From Henckelia pumila (lineage: Eukaryota; Streptophyta; Magnoliopsida; Lamiales; Gesneriaceae): DNA of 64,000 nt. Below, piece by piece: positions 10,710-23,575 of this stretch (the stretch's first letter is position 1; each line of letters begins with the position of its first letter). Both the position numbers and the translations under genes were made by a program. The stretch lies in assembly GCF_033568475.1 (NCBI RefSeq), contig NC_133120.1, positions 92,894,151 through 92,958,150 of the forward strand, written 5' to 3'. Below the pieces are notes generated by a model that saw only the letters and a list, made by a program, of their open reading frames with translations, searched no databases and was not told where the DNA came from.

Positions 10710-12135
10710 AGAGCTAAAGAGTTTGAGTTTGCTTGGAGTTGTATCATATCTTGATTCATAATTTTGTATGATTTCTTATTATTTGTATTTCTATCCTATC
10801 TTGTTTCATTTTTCAACATCTGCCATCACTAATATTAAGTTCGAATTTTATAAATCTACATTTTAGCTAGATATTAAGTTTGAATTTTATAAATCTAGCT
10901 CGAATTTGAAGTTGAACTTTCATTTGAATCAAAGTAAGTAAGATTTTAATTATTATTTTTAAAAAGTTCTCACAAGAATTTATATACATTTATTTAAAAT
11001 CATACAATCACGAAACCCAAAATCATGCTTTGACGAGATATTAAAATATAATCAGAACAATCTGCTTGAAATTTTAAATTTTTAGTTGAACCAAACTCGG
11101 ATCTTATTTTTTACGTCCATATTAAAGATTTAAATATTTTTCATCATCAAAAAATAAAACCAACCCTTTTATGTTTAATTTAATTTAATATTTATTATAA
11201 ATATAATATAATATAAAAAATGGTGCTTAGATTTTTATTTGTGTTTTTAAAATAATTATAGTTATAATTAAATTGAAAATGCGTGAATGTCAACCCTCGC
11301 CGGGCCGCCGACTCGCCCTAGCGCAGGCGGGGATTTTAATTTGTGAAGCACAATTTAAAAAAAAAAATTAAAAAAAAAAAAAAAAAACACCGGTCGAAGC
11401 TTTTCTTAATTTCTTAAATTACGAGGATATATTATTTATGAAGATCTAATCATAAAAATTAATAAATCAATCTATCTATCTATAGTCTAATTTGGACTTC
11501 ACCATAATCTAATTATCATTAGTAATTGTTTATCATAATACCACATTCATGGCTTTGCATGAATTTTAAGATCCTATCGGTTTAACTAATTGTATCTTGA
11601 ATATTTCACAAGTTTCTGAAATGATTTATTAAGAGCAATAACAATTTAGCTATCTGTTAAAAAAAATAAAAATCAACCATAGTAAACCATCAATCACATT
11701 AATTTATTTTCTTTGATACATATTTTATGATCCCAAATCAAAATTTATTTTTGTTTATATGTAACTAATTTATAAATTTAACGTGGCTTTTGCCTCATTG
11801 CATTCACATGATGCACTTTATAGAATCCGTGAAAGAAAATTGTCTGCTGTTATAGGCTAATTGGAAAGAAAGAAAAAAAAAACTTGTAAATATAATTGCA
11901 CTTTTCCATTGAAGGGAGAAAATAATATTTCAGTAGTCGAGGTACAATAGAAGTTAATTATACTGTTTCCGACAGAAAAACTGTCAAAAACATGACTACA
12001 GCATATTGACATAATAACACCATGTCTCTTTAATTTCAGCATTTACCACAACTAACCAAGAACCGGAACTCGAGCCACAAAAACGGAACCATATGAGCAG
12101 GAATGAAATGGTAACCCCACGAATTAATCATCGTG
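10710..12135. other. Intergenic spacer with one GC-rich repeat fragment
   Basis: AT-rich non-coding DNA. A short GC-rich patch at about 11290-11332 (ccgggccgccgactcgccct) stands out from its surroundings and resembles the end of a plant DNA-transposon family, but I found no matching second end or target duplication. Sequence from about 12000 is probably the 3' UTR of the HSP70-15 gene. Confidence 0.5.
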
Positions 12136-15100
12136 TTATGCAGCATTAGGCGGGGCGATGTCGGACTCAACTGTTTCCATTGGTTCCGTAGCAGTTGATG
12201 GTACTTCATCGCTTGCATTAGGGGCATGGTCAGGGCTTAAATTAGAATTGTCTGCTTCCTGATGCTGCGTTTCGCCACCCTGAGACGGGGCTGGTGAGGG
12301 AGCCTCAGGCGGCGTTGGCTTTGGGGGCCTCGATTTTGTCATTATGCGCCTGCAGTAACTGTTGAAACAAATTGTTGGTTCCATAAGTGTGATTACACAT
12401 GAAAAGTAAAGCAAACCAAAGCAATTAACACAAAGCCAATTAGTCATATGGAAAGGATTTGAAATGGTTGGCCATCTTTTTTAAATTAAACCTGCTTAAA
12501 TAGTTTATGGTAAATATTCAATATCAATGTTTTCAAGCCAAGCAGGTCTTCTTAAGTTCGTAGAAATCATTTCAAGCTCGATCAGATAAACCCCCCTAGT
12601 GGCTGGCTGTACCATCAACAAGCTTCATTCATATTTCAGTATCGTAAAAATCTTGAACCAAAATCTTATTTAGCTGAGGGTCAAACAGACGAGTGAAAAG
12701 AACAAAATACTAAATTTACCGTACCTATCAAGAGTTTCAGCTTTTCTCCTCACATCGGCAGACAAAAGAACTGGCGTTGCATACTTAGGGAGTGAATCTT
12801 GTTGTTGTTTTCTCTCACTCAACCAAAACTCTGCTTCCATGCATTCATCCCAAACCTGAAAGCAGAAGCATAAAATGACTCACAATTCATTAGATAACAC
12901 TTAAACGGGTATTGGAAGCAGGCTAACACCTTTCGCTTCTCTTCCTTTTCAATGTGATCAAATCGGGGATTATTTGAAGCCACTGCTTCTGTGGCATTCT
13001 TAATGCAACGCATAAGTTGGTCCTCCGCTGGTCCCCTCATTGAATGCTCCTTGTAGCGCTCTTCTATAGGGTCACCTCGCTGCCAGATTATTTCCAAAAT
13101 AAATAAATAAAAATCTTACTACTCATATTAGAAACATGATAACATAACAGAATTACTCAATTTCAAGATGCTCACCTTTTTTAGCTCCTCCAGCTGAGAA
13201 ATATAGACACCTTTCGTTTCATCCTCACCATCTTCATACAACCAATCTTCCACCTCCTGCAATCTGGAGATGAACTGTTCTCTGTCGGAATCGGTTACGA
13301 ACTCGCAATACTTGCCATAAAGCTGCAAAGGCAAAACCATTGGTACCAAACAGCAACGGTTTAAGCAAGAGCAACACAATCGTACATACCTTGTTTCGCA
13401 TGTCATAGACATAAGATTCGAGTGCGTTCTTTTTATCTTTAGTTTCTTCCATCATTCGATCCTGCAGAGCCATTTCAAATTCCTTCTCCACAGCCTTCTG
13501 AAAATCCACGGCCGCCAGTCCTCCGTGTACAACTTCAGTTACATGAACATTTGTTTTCCTAACCTTTTTCTTTGGAGCCTCCACCTAATGAAACAAAGTA
13601 ACAAGATTTCTTTGGCAACTCACATAACCGCAGAGAAAAAGGGATTAATTATCAAACTTACTCGTTGAACGTATTCTACCGCACACAAGTTGGTACGCAT
13701 TGACTCTTTTCCATGAAAAACAACATAGAAGCAGCATGGCAGCATAATTTTTTTTCCCCGAAAAAAGAAGCCAACACGCCCTTTCGAAAATGGGCCAAAA
13801 AACAAACACGAAGAAAACCAAACATTGCCTAGACCGAGAGATTTGGGTGTCAATTGTTTGAACAAACCTAAAAATATAATCGACCCACTAACTTAGGAAG
13901 ACAGAGAAAATCATGAACAAGGAAGCCCCCAGGAATCAAAGACAGAATACTTCACAAAATTGAGCAAAAATTGTTTTCACCTAACCTTGGAATCAGTTTC
14001 CATCTGAGATATCTGGTCTCCAGATTCCACCACACCATTTTCAGCATCAGGGGCATCAATTTTGGAGTCTTGCATATTGACTTCAGTTTCAGCAGGAACC
14101 TCATCAGTTTCCATCTTAGTTGGTTCGCTGGCCGATTCTTTTATCACAGGAACTTCTATTTCCTCCTCTTCAAAGAGCTATCAAGAAGCCGCAGTTAGAA
14201 TTCAAAGAATGCATTGAAAACACCAAAGTGTTGGTTCATATTAGAATATCCAAATTTCTCTGGCAGAAAAAATTTCCGGTTGACCAACTATGTCGTGTAA
14301 ACAAAGTTCAAAACTAACTGAAAATTTTGAACTTAATTCCTTTTCTAGCATTGGAAGCAAGATTTATCATTCAAACATTTATAATAAATCACATGCTTTC
14401 ATCAGGTATTTGACATAATAATTGATACATTAGCCGTTCCAAGTTGTCATGACACGTGAAGTACAGCTGAATCATACACTGCTGATATTATGCATTTAAA
14501 CATTTTCACACTTGTGTAAAAGCAAGTACAGATAACTTTTTCCCTGTTCAGGCATTCAAGGTATTGAAACAAAAAGATCTAATTTTAAAACCACCTTTTG
14601 GTGCATAAAATCTGAGTACGTAATAACATATTGAAACAAATGTAAAGTAGAATCAGCAGGTCTGATATCTTATTACTTTTAAAAGTTCCAATTAATAGTC
14701 CTAACATTTTAGGATGCTAATGGGAGCTATAGCAATAAACAAATGAATTACATGGATCGACCTTGCAGCTTTGTCAAATAAAGGAAAGCTTTATCCTGAG
14801 AGCTTACCGTTACTGACTCAACAGCTACAATGCCATGAAGATTTAAATGCACGTTGACCTTCAATTTCGCCTGTACACCCTTTGTGGACTGGAAAGGTCC
14901 AATCTGCACACGAACACATCGGGTAATGTAATGTGATGGCAGATAATATGAATCAAATGCGATGCTATATAAAGAATAAGCTAATAAGCTCAAGTAAATG
15001 GACTCAACAAAACTACCGTGTAGGTGCTAATATTGGCAGGAGCCGAGAGTTCACTGGCATCAGCGTACTGCACATCCAAGTCAAATGTGCCAGATCTGTA

Positions 15101-16863
15101 GAAAGTCAAAGCCTTCATACTGGGTATAGGATTACCCCTTGCGAACACAACCGCTCTTTGCTGATTATCCACCACTCCATTTTGTGTATCTGAGGCACAA
15201 CCCCTCCATGACAAGGCAATGGAGAAAGGGAAACTCTCATTAACCTGCAAAAAGGAAGTCAACAACATCAAGTCGTGTTATGCCAGAAGTTCCATATACA
15301 TCATTGAGTATACTGTATATCTTGCACAAAATTTATGTTGGGTATACACCAACACTCCAACATGTCAACAAAACCGAATGCACTAAAAAATCATCAGGCC
15401 AAAAGCTGCAAGAAAAAAATAAACATCCTGAAAAGCCCAAGAATCACTTACCAAGGAAACAAGCATTTGATCTCAAAAGGGCCCACTCAGTTATATCGAG
15501 TCCCTCTACTTCAAGTACATCCATAATCTATAATATAACTCGCACTAATTTTCACTCCAATGTAATTTTAAACTAAATGCAGCCAAAACTATAGCACAAG
15601 CAAACACCCTCAAGGATGATCAACTAAAAGCTAACAAATGAGTGCATTAAGACACAGATAGCATATGTATAGCCCCATCATTGGAATCATTACCTGAAAC
15701 TCTCGAACTTTAAATGTGGGACTGAGCATAGCACACTGCAGGGCACATCCTTTTGCAACACATTCACTCGCATTCATTGTGCGCCGGGGCACCTTACCAA
15801 AGAAATCCGTTATGATCTTAATAACAGCGGGAACTCGAGAGCCTGAGCCAACAACTTCAACTGAATGAATATTCTCTACAGGCACTCCAGCTTCTTCCAG
15901 AGCCTTCTCTAATGGGATTTTCACTTGTTCCAAAATTGGAATGCTAATTTGCTCAAACTCTTCCCTCTTGATGACACCTTTGACATCCTTCTCATCCATC
16001 AAGCACTCAATGTTAAGAGGTGCCACAGGATTTGCACTGAGGACCTTCTTTAACTTTTCGCATGCAGCACGAAGTCTTAAGCAAGCCTTGTCATTCGTGA
16101 AGACATCAATGTTATACTCATCCCTAAATTTGGCAGCAAAATGCTGGAAAAGAACTTCATCGAAATCGCGACCACCAAGAGACCGATCGAAAGAATGTGC
16201 CAGTATCTGAAGCTGGCCTTTCTTGAAGGCAGCAACACACACTTGCATACTAGCATGCCCAACATCAACAAAAACAACGTTCAATGGTTCATTTTCAGGT
16301 AAATCAGTCTTGTAAATTCCATAAGCTAAAGCTGTGGCGGTCGTCTCATGAAATAGGCGAAGTGGGTGTAAACCTGCAATTGTTGCCGCATCTAAAACGG
16401 CTCTCCTTTGAAGGTCAGTGAAATAAACAGGTATTCCAATGCAACAGTCTGCAACTGGTGCATTCAAATTCTTTTCAGCAATGCTCTTCAAATTGGAAAA
16501 CACCATTCCCAAAACCTGAGTAGGTGTAAATGTTCTTGTTTCTCCCAGATACTGGGCTTGAATTAGAGGATAACCATCGGGCCCATCTGTCACTGAAAAG
16601 GGTAATGATTTCAGATCACGCTGCAACTCAGGATCTGAAAATCGGCAGCCCAGTAATCTTTTAACTTGAGATATTGTATTTTTGGGATTTGTCAAACTTG
16701 TGGCAGCCCCTTCTGTCCCAAGGAACCGCTGCTTCTCACCAAATGATACAATAGCCGGAGTTTCACGCTTGGACTCATCATTAAGGACGACATCTATACC
16801 TCTCTGCCTTGCAACAGCAACTACACAGTTCTCATTCCCGAAATCGAAACCAACCACGCTCAT
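12136..16863 (-). CDS. HSP70-15: HSP70-15 type (HSP110/SSE class) chaperone, nine coding exons
   Basis: Cytosolic/nuclear Hsp110-type member of the HSP70 superfamily, a nucleotide-exchange factor and holdase for HSP70. Coding exons on the minus strand are 16863-15694, 15244-15017, 14903-14808, 14177-13986, 13584-13390, 13322-13176, 13079-12930, 12855-12725 and 12349-12136. All junctions are GT..AG and phases agree, giving 2,523 nt or 840 aa, close to the known plant HSP70-14/15 length. The start MSVVGFDFGNENC is the class signature; an ATG ten codons upstream is not used by the family. The ATPase domain is about 1-385, with phosphate loop GFDFGNENC, VVFVDVGHASMQV and VEVVGSGSRVPAV. A substrate-binding region follows, with an acidic loop (LFEEEEIEVPV ... 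METDEVPAE). A helical lid comes next, and the tail is Pro-rich. No EEVD terminus is present, as expected for this class. Confidence 0.95.
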
Positions 16864-17500
16864 GTTGGCTAATAGCAGCACAAAGCCACTCAATCACAAA
16901 CTAATTAACAACCTGAAACATAAAAAAATTAAATAACATAATCATACATATATAAATCGTACTCAATAGTCAGTATGAAGCACTCGTTTCAATTTCTTCA
17001 GCATGCATGAATTAACACCGCAAAACATTTCAAAAAAACAAGAGCTGATAAAACTCACTCGGAGAAAAACAATTCTACAGCGTCTCAACGTCATTATATC
17101 TTCAAAAACTCGCACACAATCACATCGAGCTAATTTATCTTTTATGAATTTGCAAGCAAAAAAAACGAAGAAACGAAACCCCAAAAAGTGATTCAGTTAA
17201 ATAAAGTAAAATGTAATGATCGAACATCAACAAAGCTTCCGCTTTCTGAAATACGTATAAAGAGAAGCAGAGTACCATAGATCCAACAAAACCTAAACTA
17301 CAGTTTGAGATTCCAAAAAACCAATCACCTCAGTAATGATCTAGTCTAGACACTGAAAAATGATATCTTAGAATCTTCTTCCAACAAATATACATATACT
17401 ACAATCTTGCAGGAGAATACAAAGCGGCGGATTATTACCGGAAAAAAGCACGAGAGAGAAATAGGGCTCTTTGGAGAGCAAATATGGTGAGACTTATTCC
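16864..17500 (-). promoter_or_regulatory. HSP70-15 5' UTR with a leader intron
   Basis: Upstream of the start codon the minus strand shows an acceptor (ttatgtttcag) at about 16913 and a donor (ccg then gtaataat) at 17438. A 5' UTR exon from about 17439 therefore seems joined to 16912-16864. This is inferred from splice consensus only. Confidence 0.6.
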
Positions 17501-17596
17501 AATTCCCAATACATTTTTGAATACGAAGCAGAATTAAAAAGACGACGGGGGAAATGGTCGCCGTCTCGTAGACGACTCCAGGAGATGCATCGCAGC

Positions 17597-17604
17597 TTCT
17601 AGAA
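17597..17604. promoter_or_regulatory. Heat-shock-element-like site upstream of HSP70-15
   Basis: The sequence agcttctagaataatctt contains TTC-nn-GAA (ttctagaa), two perfect inverted nGAAn units plus an imperfect third. It lies about 100-150 bp upstream of the presumed first exon. It fits regulation by heat-shock factors, but two units are a minimal element. Confidence 0.45.
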
Positions 17605-17639
17605 TAATCTTTTGGGTACCCTTTTTTTATTATTCTTTG

Positions 17640-18610
17640 TTCTTTGTTTATTATTTTTCAAAAAAATTTAATAGTGAGTTTTGAATTTTGGGCTTTAATT
17701 AACGGGTTTGATTCCTCATGAAGATCCATGGGCCGACTCTTACACTTTCGTGGTACAGAACAGATTTAAGGAAAATGAAACTTAACCTGTTTTTTTTATT
17801 TTTCCAAAATATATATTGGAATTTGGATATCTTTAAATTATATAAGAGAATGAAAATTATTGTAGTTTTTAAATCGTTTAAGTTTTGTAGATTATTGGTT
17901 TTTTATATTATAAATATTGAAGAATGAAGATTCTTGATTTTAATGTTATATCCTGCTAACATGTAATAAACTCGACAAGACAGTAATAGAGTATTGTTTA
18001 AGATGAGCAAGAGTTAAATAAATAAATATATTATTACATTCCAGAGAAATTAAGATGAATTTTTAAAATAATAAAATAACATTCGTGTTCTGGTTGGTTC
18101 CTCTGTCCAAAATATGAGAGCTCTCATCCTGGAACCCACTAATTTTAACCAATCATGAGGTACACGTCGCCCGCAAGATAGTATCCTGCAAGCGATATGT
18201 ACAAAACCCTAGGGGTTAAGTCGATACCGCCCGTTTGGACGGTTGCAAGTTTTCCTATGTCCAGTTTATAACTTGTAACCATTTTAATTTTGTAATATCT
18301 AAAAATAAGTGATTTTATATTTTTTTATAACAAATAAAAAATTCAGAATCAGCTCCTCATGCACAATGGGGACCAATTTGAATTTTGACCGACGAAAATG
18401 GGATTTTTTTTTTAATTTTTTTTTGTTAGGGAAGAGCAAGCAAAAGTGTACACTGTTTTCTCAGTATATAATTAACAAAGGGAACTCCGTCGTAATACCT
18501 GCTGCTATTTCACAACTCCAGACACAATACATTAATGGGTACATGGACACAAAAAAAGAACTCCAAGAAAAAGAAAATCACATAAACGATAGACACAAAG
18601 AACATGGGAT
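17640..18610. other. Spacer between HSP70-15 and the DUF632 gene
   Basis: This is the promoter-side region of HSP70-15 and the 3' UTR of the DUF632 gene. It contains a telo-box-like palindrome AAACCCTAGGGGTT at 18204-18217. Otherwise it is AT-rich with no supported gene. Confidence 0.5.
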
Positions 18611-21600
18611 TCAGACCTCGACATCACCCCTCCTCCTGTTATGCACTTGTGAGATGGACCTCAAATTACGGTACACATCAGCGCAGGCGAGAGCAAAATC
18701 CGAGAGTGCCCGGAAAAGCACAGGCAAGTGGCCTTTCAAACTCATAAGAGACTTCTCTCTCACATGAATGCAATGCCGCTGGTAAACTTCTTCATCATCT
18801 TCTACTTTCTTTTTTGCTGCTTCCACTACCAGCTGCCGTTCGGCAATAATATCCTTGTCCAAAGCAGAATCTGGATCTGTTTCATCTGAGGGCATTCGTT
18901 TCTGAACATACTTGTTGTACCAGTTCTCAAAATCTCGACTCTTTTTTATGTAATCTTTCCTGGATTCTGCACATTTGTTTCTAAAATCCAACTCCTCTTT
19001 CTGATGTTGCCATATAGTCTGTATTATAGCAGCGAAGTTATCAATGGTGGATTTTGCTGGCTCGTCAGGGAGCTTCTCGAGGAAATCATACCAGGCGTGT
19101 AGGAGCGTCTGTATTGGGGGATTTTGAGGTCTACTAGGTGATGTAACTTTCTCCTTCAAGCTTGTATCTATAGGCACAAGATTTAGCTTCAACCAACCAT
19201 TGAGGGCTTTGATGTATTCTTTTTGCTGAGTCATAAGAGCACTGAAATTCATATGCCACTCCTGTACGACACCACATAACTGGCGTGTGCGCTCGTGATG
19301 GTGGTCAGTTGTTTCTTTCGGGGAATGTGATATGTCTAGTAATCTTAGAGCTTGAACGATTTTCGATTGGCTCTCATGGTGTTCTCTCATTATTTCCCAC
19401 ATTGTCGCCATCCTGTATCAAATCCAGCTGCTGTCATTACTTGGATGTAGGAAAGGAAACTGATGAGTCAAGTCATGCAAGGTGAAAGGTGATGCAAGGC
19501 ATTCCTTTATGGAACAAAGAAAATGACCTAACTGCATCAAGCAGGATATTTATGAAGCCTGAACTATTCGCCAAATGCCGAGTATATATGGGCACTTCAA
19601 GATGGAGAATTAAACTATAATATAAATTACAAAGTGGGGGAAGAACTTACCCATCAACAAGGGAGAAAAGTTTTGGATAGAGTTGTTCATCTCGTAAACG
19701 GTTAATTTCAGAAACAGTGGAGTCCATGGATTGCATATCAACAATGTATCTTGTATGCAGAAGGCTAACGGAAGCTTTCATTCTCTCCAAAGCATCCATG
19801 TTTGAACCACGTTTCTTCAGCTTATTCAATGAAGCAACCTTCTTTTGATATTCAAGTTTCATCTGCTCGCCTGCCTGTTGAGTCAATTTACCACAAATAA
19901 AACATAAATAGTTGTTCATTGATTATTAAGAGGTTTATATTCATAAGATACAGGACACGAGGTAATATTGCAGTGATATCTACAAGAAAAAATTAAAATC
20001 TAATCTGGGGACATACTCCATGGCAGTAATACATGCAAATGAAGTAGAGCAAACAAGAACAAAATTACAAGGGAAAAAAGAAATTGTGTTAACCCCAGTC
20101 CCACCAACCTAACAATGACCTGAAATACGCTCCCAGAACCCAACTTAAATCATGAACCCATGAATAAATATGTCGTGATGATAATTTAAATCCAGTGTCA
20201 CCACATTATGCCACTGACATTGAAAATGGTCATCATATGACAATTAGAAAGGCACATCCAACAAAAGCGGCAACAAGGTATTGAGGATCAACATAACTAT
20301 AGGATTGGACATTTATCGTGTTACCAAAAGCTATAGCTGATCACAATTAGAAAGATGCATCCTTTAAAAACGCCAAAAAGACATTGATGATCAATAAAAC
20401 AGTAGAATCGAATATTTTCATTGTCACCGAAGACTACAAATAATGGTAAAGATGTGACTTAAATCTTCTAAACCATATAGCAACATAAGCATCACGTATC
20501 AACCGCTAACCGAGCAAGGGCGATCATCATCCCCAATAGTCATACCACATTACAACTTATTGAATACAACACGTGATCTTGATTTAAAATTTGATAATAG
20601 GTCAAAAGCTCATCATTTTACTGAGAGTTATAGATAATATTAACAGTGCAACTCAAATCGTTTGAATATGGCAGCCCAAGTATGATGTTTCAAACACTCT
20701 CAGAACACGGCAATTGTTGCTCTGAACAACAGCAACAGTTGTAAATCAGACAAAAATTTCTGCCACTATGAATACAGAACAAATGGTATGCAATTTAATG
20801 AAAGCAAAACCTTTAAACTTTAAAGGCAACAAAAAAAAATCAGCAAATCGAATTGAAAAAATACCACACCTTCACTTCTTCATAAAGCTTTTTCTCCCAT
20901 GCCAGCATCTTGTCCAACACCGTTGCATGAGTTTCATTCTCTTCCGAATCAAAATCATCCATACCATCATCAGCATTGGGTAAGCCTCTGAAAGACCTAT
21001 TCCATGTGATCACACGCAAGACCCTTTCGGAGTGATTAAGATGCCCTGCCCATCAAGGAAGAACAAATTTTTATCTACAAGAACAGCAAAAATAAGTTGT
21101 AGCTTCGTTATGGAAACCCATATTACTGTTTTATTCTGTATATTTACCGATCAAAGGCACTTCTCCCAGAATCAATGCGACCATATGATCATACTTAGTT
21201 GTGGTTCCAAGACTCTCAACCACATAAAAAAGAAATTATTATCACTATATAGCTCATACCTCTTTTATCAGCAAAATTCGAGTGATAATGGAAGCGAGTG
21301 GCCTCAAGCATCCTGGAAACTTCATGAGCACTCTCTGAAGCCTTGAGAAAACAATCATCAAGATCAACAAATATTTTCTCCAGATTCAGATTACTTGTCC
21401 CGCTTTTCTTTTTCCCTTCGGCTTGAACCCCCTGTTTCGCTCTCTTTACAACGTTTGCCGCCTCAATTGCTGCTTCCGGAGGAGGAGGCTGAGGTGGAAG
21501 CTCACTAGCCCTTTCCAAGACCTCAGCTGCCTCAGCTTTTTGGCTTCTCCTAGGTGTCTCTTCAGCTTCCATTTTTCTAGCCCTTTCTTCAAGTACCCTC

Positions 21601-22289
21601 CTTTCCATCTCCACACTGTCAACCCGATTTTCCTCCACCTCCGCCAACATGGGTCCCGGGACATTCTCCATTGAGAAGAAGTAATCCCACGAAGACATAC
21701 CCTTAATCTCCGGCATCGGAGGTGGTGGATTTTGCTGCCCTCGAAGACCTTGCGGTGGACGCATCCTCTCCTCCTCAACAGACTCATCGGGTAAAATTGC
21801 ACTTTCAATCCCAACACCACCAGTATTCTTACTACTCCTATGCTTCAGGTTATAACTACTCTCTAATTCGGCATCCTCCTCGCTTTCCTCCTCAATAACT
21901 GGGTTCGAATGTTTGTTTTCAGGTATAGGTATGGAAAACTCAGGCATTGTGGACGCCCGTTGGAGGGGAGATGAGTTGTTGAAAGACGAGGGAAGGGGAG
22001 GGGGTGGTGGAGGGAAGTTTTCATCTGGTAGTAGAGGAGGAGGAAGAGTAACTCCGCCATTGGATAAAGCGGCAGCGATCGTGGCATCAGCAGCTGACGA
22101 AGGATATACAACTTCTCCCTGTGCAAAGTCGCTGAGAGCAGCCCCGGTGTTCTTCAGAGACATGGCGTGAGCCGTATGAGCAGCCGCGAACTTGTTTCGA
22201 GCCATGACAGCCCGCTCCATGAATTGCCTTCTCTCCTTGCATCTGTTCACCGTCTCCTCATTCTCGATCTTTGATTGAGTGCAGCCCAT
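18611..22289 (-). CDS. DUF630/DUF632 protein (NRG2-like family), four exons
   Basis: Plant-specific DUF630-DUF632 protein, the family that includes Arabidopsis NITRATE REGULATORY GENE 2. Coding exons are 22289-21260, 21045-20870, 19874-19651 and 19412-18611, with consistent phases and GT..AG introns: 2,232 nt, 743 aa. The N-terminus MGCTQSKIENEE fits Gly2 myristoylation and Cys3 palmitoylation, so membrane attachment is likely. DUF630 covers about 1-60 (RCKERRQFMERAVMARNKFAAAHTAHAMSL region). A Pro-rich, low-complexity middle follows, with poly-Pro stretches, SSWDYFFSMENVPGPML and a Glu-rich helical segment. DUF632 runs from about 305 to 640 (VDLDDCFLKASESAHEVSRML, VITWNRSFRGLPNADD, LPDEPAKSTIDNFAAII). 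The tail ends RRRGDVEV. It is intact. The exact function of this paralog is unknown. Confidence 0.93.
20241..20445. repeat. Diverged tandem duplication in DUF632-gene intron 2
   Basis: Two similar stretches about 102 bp apart begin caattagaaaggcacatcc and caattagaaagatgcatcc. They share further segments (gatcaa, attgtcacc/cgtgttacc). This is an old duplication inside the roughly 1-kb intron 19875-20869; nothing else stands out in that intron. Confidence 0.5.
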
Positions 22290-22671
22290 ATTACAGGCAC
22301 TGTTAACAAATACTCATACACAATCAGTATGCAAAAAAAAAAAAAAAAACTCGTACACGGGCAACCACCAAACAAAGAATTCCAGAATTTGCGGTAATTA
22401 TATTTTCAAAAGTATATATCTTTTGCAGTTTGCTCCAAACTGCGCGAGGTTTCCGCTCGTCTAAATGAACTTACTACTGCATTCCTTATTAATGTGATAG
22501 TGGGAATAACGAGAAGTCTAGATGAAGCAGAGTATCGATTCCGATGCTCGATAACGGTGTCGTTTTACCAGCGTAAAGTAGAAAAAGAAGAACCTGGGTC
22601 CTCCATATCATCACTTGTTGAAAAAGTAGTCAGATACGGTGAAGAACAGAGTGGAAGATTCGTGATTACCT
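22290..22671 (-). promoter_or_regulatory. 5' UTR with leader intron of the DUF632 gene
   Basis: On the minus strand an acceptor (ttaacag) ends ten bases upstream of the start codon. A good donor (ttctag then gtaatcac) occurs at 22670. An intron at 22300-22670 in the leader is therefore likely. It is inferred from splice consensus only. Confidence 0.5.
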
Positions 22672-22679
22672 AGAAAAAT

Positions 22680-23575
22680 CAAGAAACTTCTCGGCTTAGA
22701 TTTGCTGTGACCTTCGCAGTTAATCGATTAGCACCAAATGCATCTGAATTCCAGACGCCGCTGTGCCGCTTCCTGCCGCCGACAAAGAGCGGTGGCGGAA
22801 TTTTGCAGCAGTGAAACTTCCGAGTGAAAAAGCGTATCGTAATCCTACGTAGTCTAAAGTGTAATTCCCCTTTCTCAGAAAGAGAAATAAATAAAGTGTA
22901 ATTCCCTTCAATGGCAAAATGTTAACCTACTTGCCAACATCCAATTATTATGGTTAATCATTCAACCTCGTTATATCTTTGAGTGAATAATCGATGGAAA
23001 TTTTGAATTAAAACTGCATTTGGATGTTAAATTCATGGATTCGAAGAAATTTTAGTAAAATTATGCTTTGAATCAAGGATTTTAAATGCTGTTTGAAAAC
23101 AATTTTTTTTTAAATATATATATATAATTATATATGCATATTACATATAACTGTCCTTGTCTGGTTAGTTGTTCAGCTTTGAACTAAAAAACATAAAGTT
23201 TGTACTCCTAAAACCAACGGCCAGAAATTTTTTATAAAAAAAAATTAGCTACTGCTCCACCAAAATCATAACTTATAATCTTCAATGTTGCATTGATTTC
23301 CATTCGATTGGTCATCCATAAAATAAATTGATTAATTAATTAAGCTAAGCTTTAATAAACAACTAAACAAGTATAATTGATTAACAAAAGAATATTGGTG
23401 TTGATCCCGAGTATGAAACATGGTGAAAACTAGGCTTCGCTAATAAAAATGTGTCAAAATTAATGGCCTAACACTGACACATGCTAAACAAAATGAAAGA
23501 ATGACGTATGAGTTTTCAATTAGAAAACATAGGGAAACATGTAAAACTTCAAAGAAAGCAAATAGAAACCATGTA
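22680..23575. other. Spacer between the DUF632 and IST1-like genes
   Basis: The promoter side of the DUF632 gene (GC-richer near 22740-22800) is followed by AT-rich DNA and the 3' UTR of the IST1-like gene. A stretch near 23005-23100 (actgcatttggatgttaaattc, tttaaatgctgtttgaaaac) may be a decayed foldback element. I see no gene. Confidence 0.45.

Noticed and set aside
11285-11335. GC-rich patch resembling a transposon end
   Set aside because: No second end, no target duplication and no size could be defined.
12036-12227. 63-codon minus-strand ORF overlapping the HSP70-15 last exon
   Set aside because: It is another frame of the true last exon and 3' UTR.
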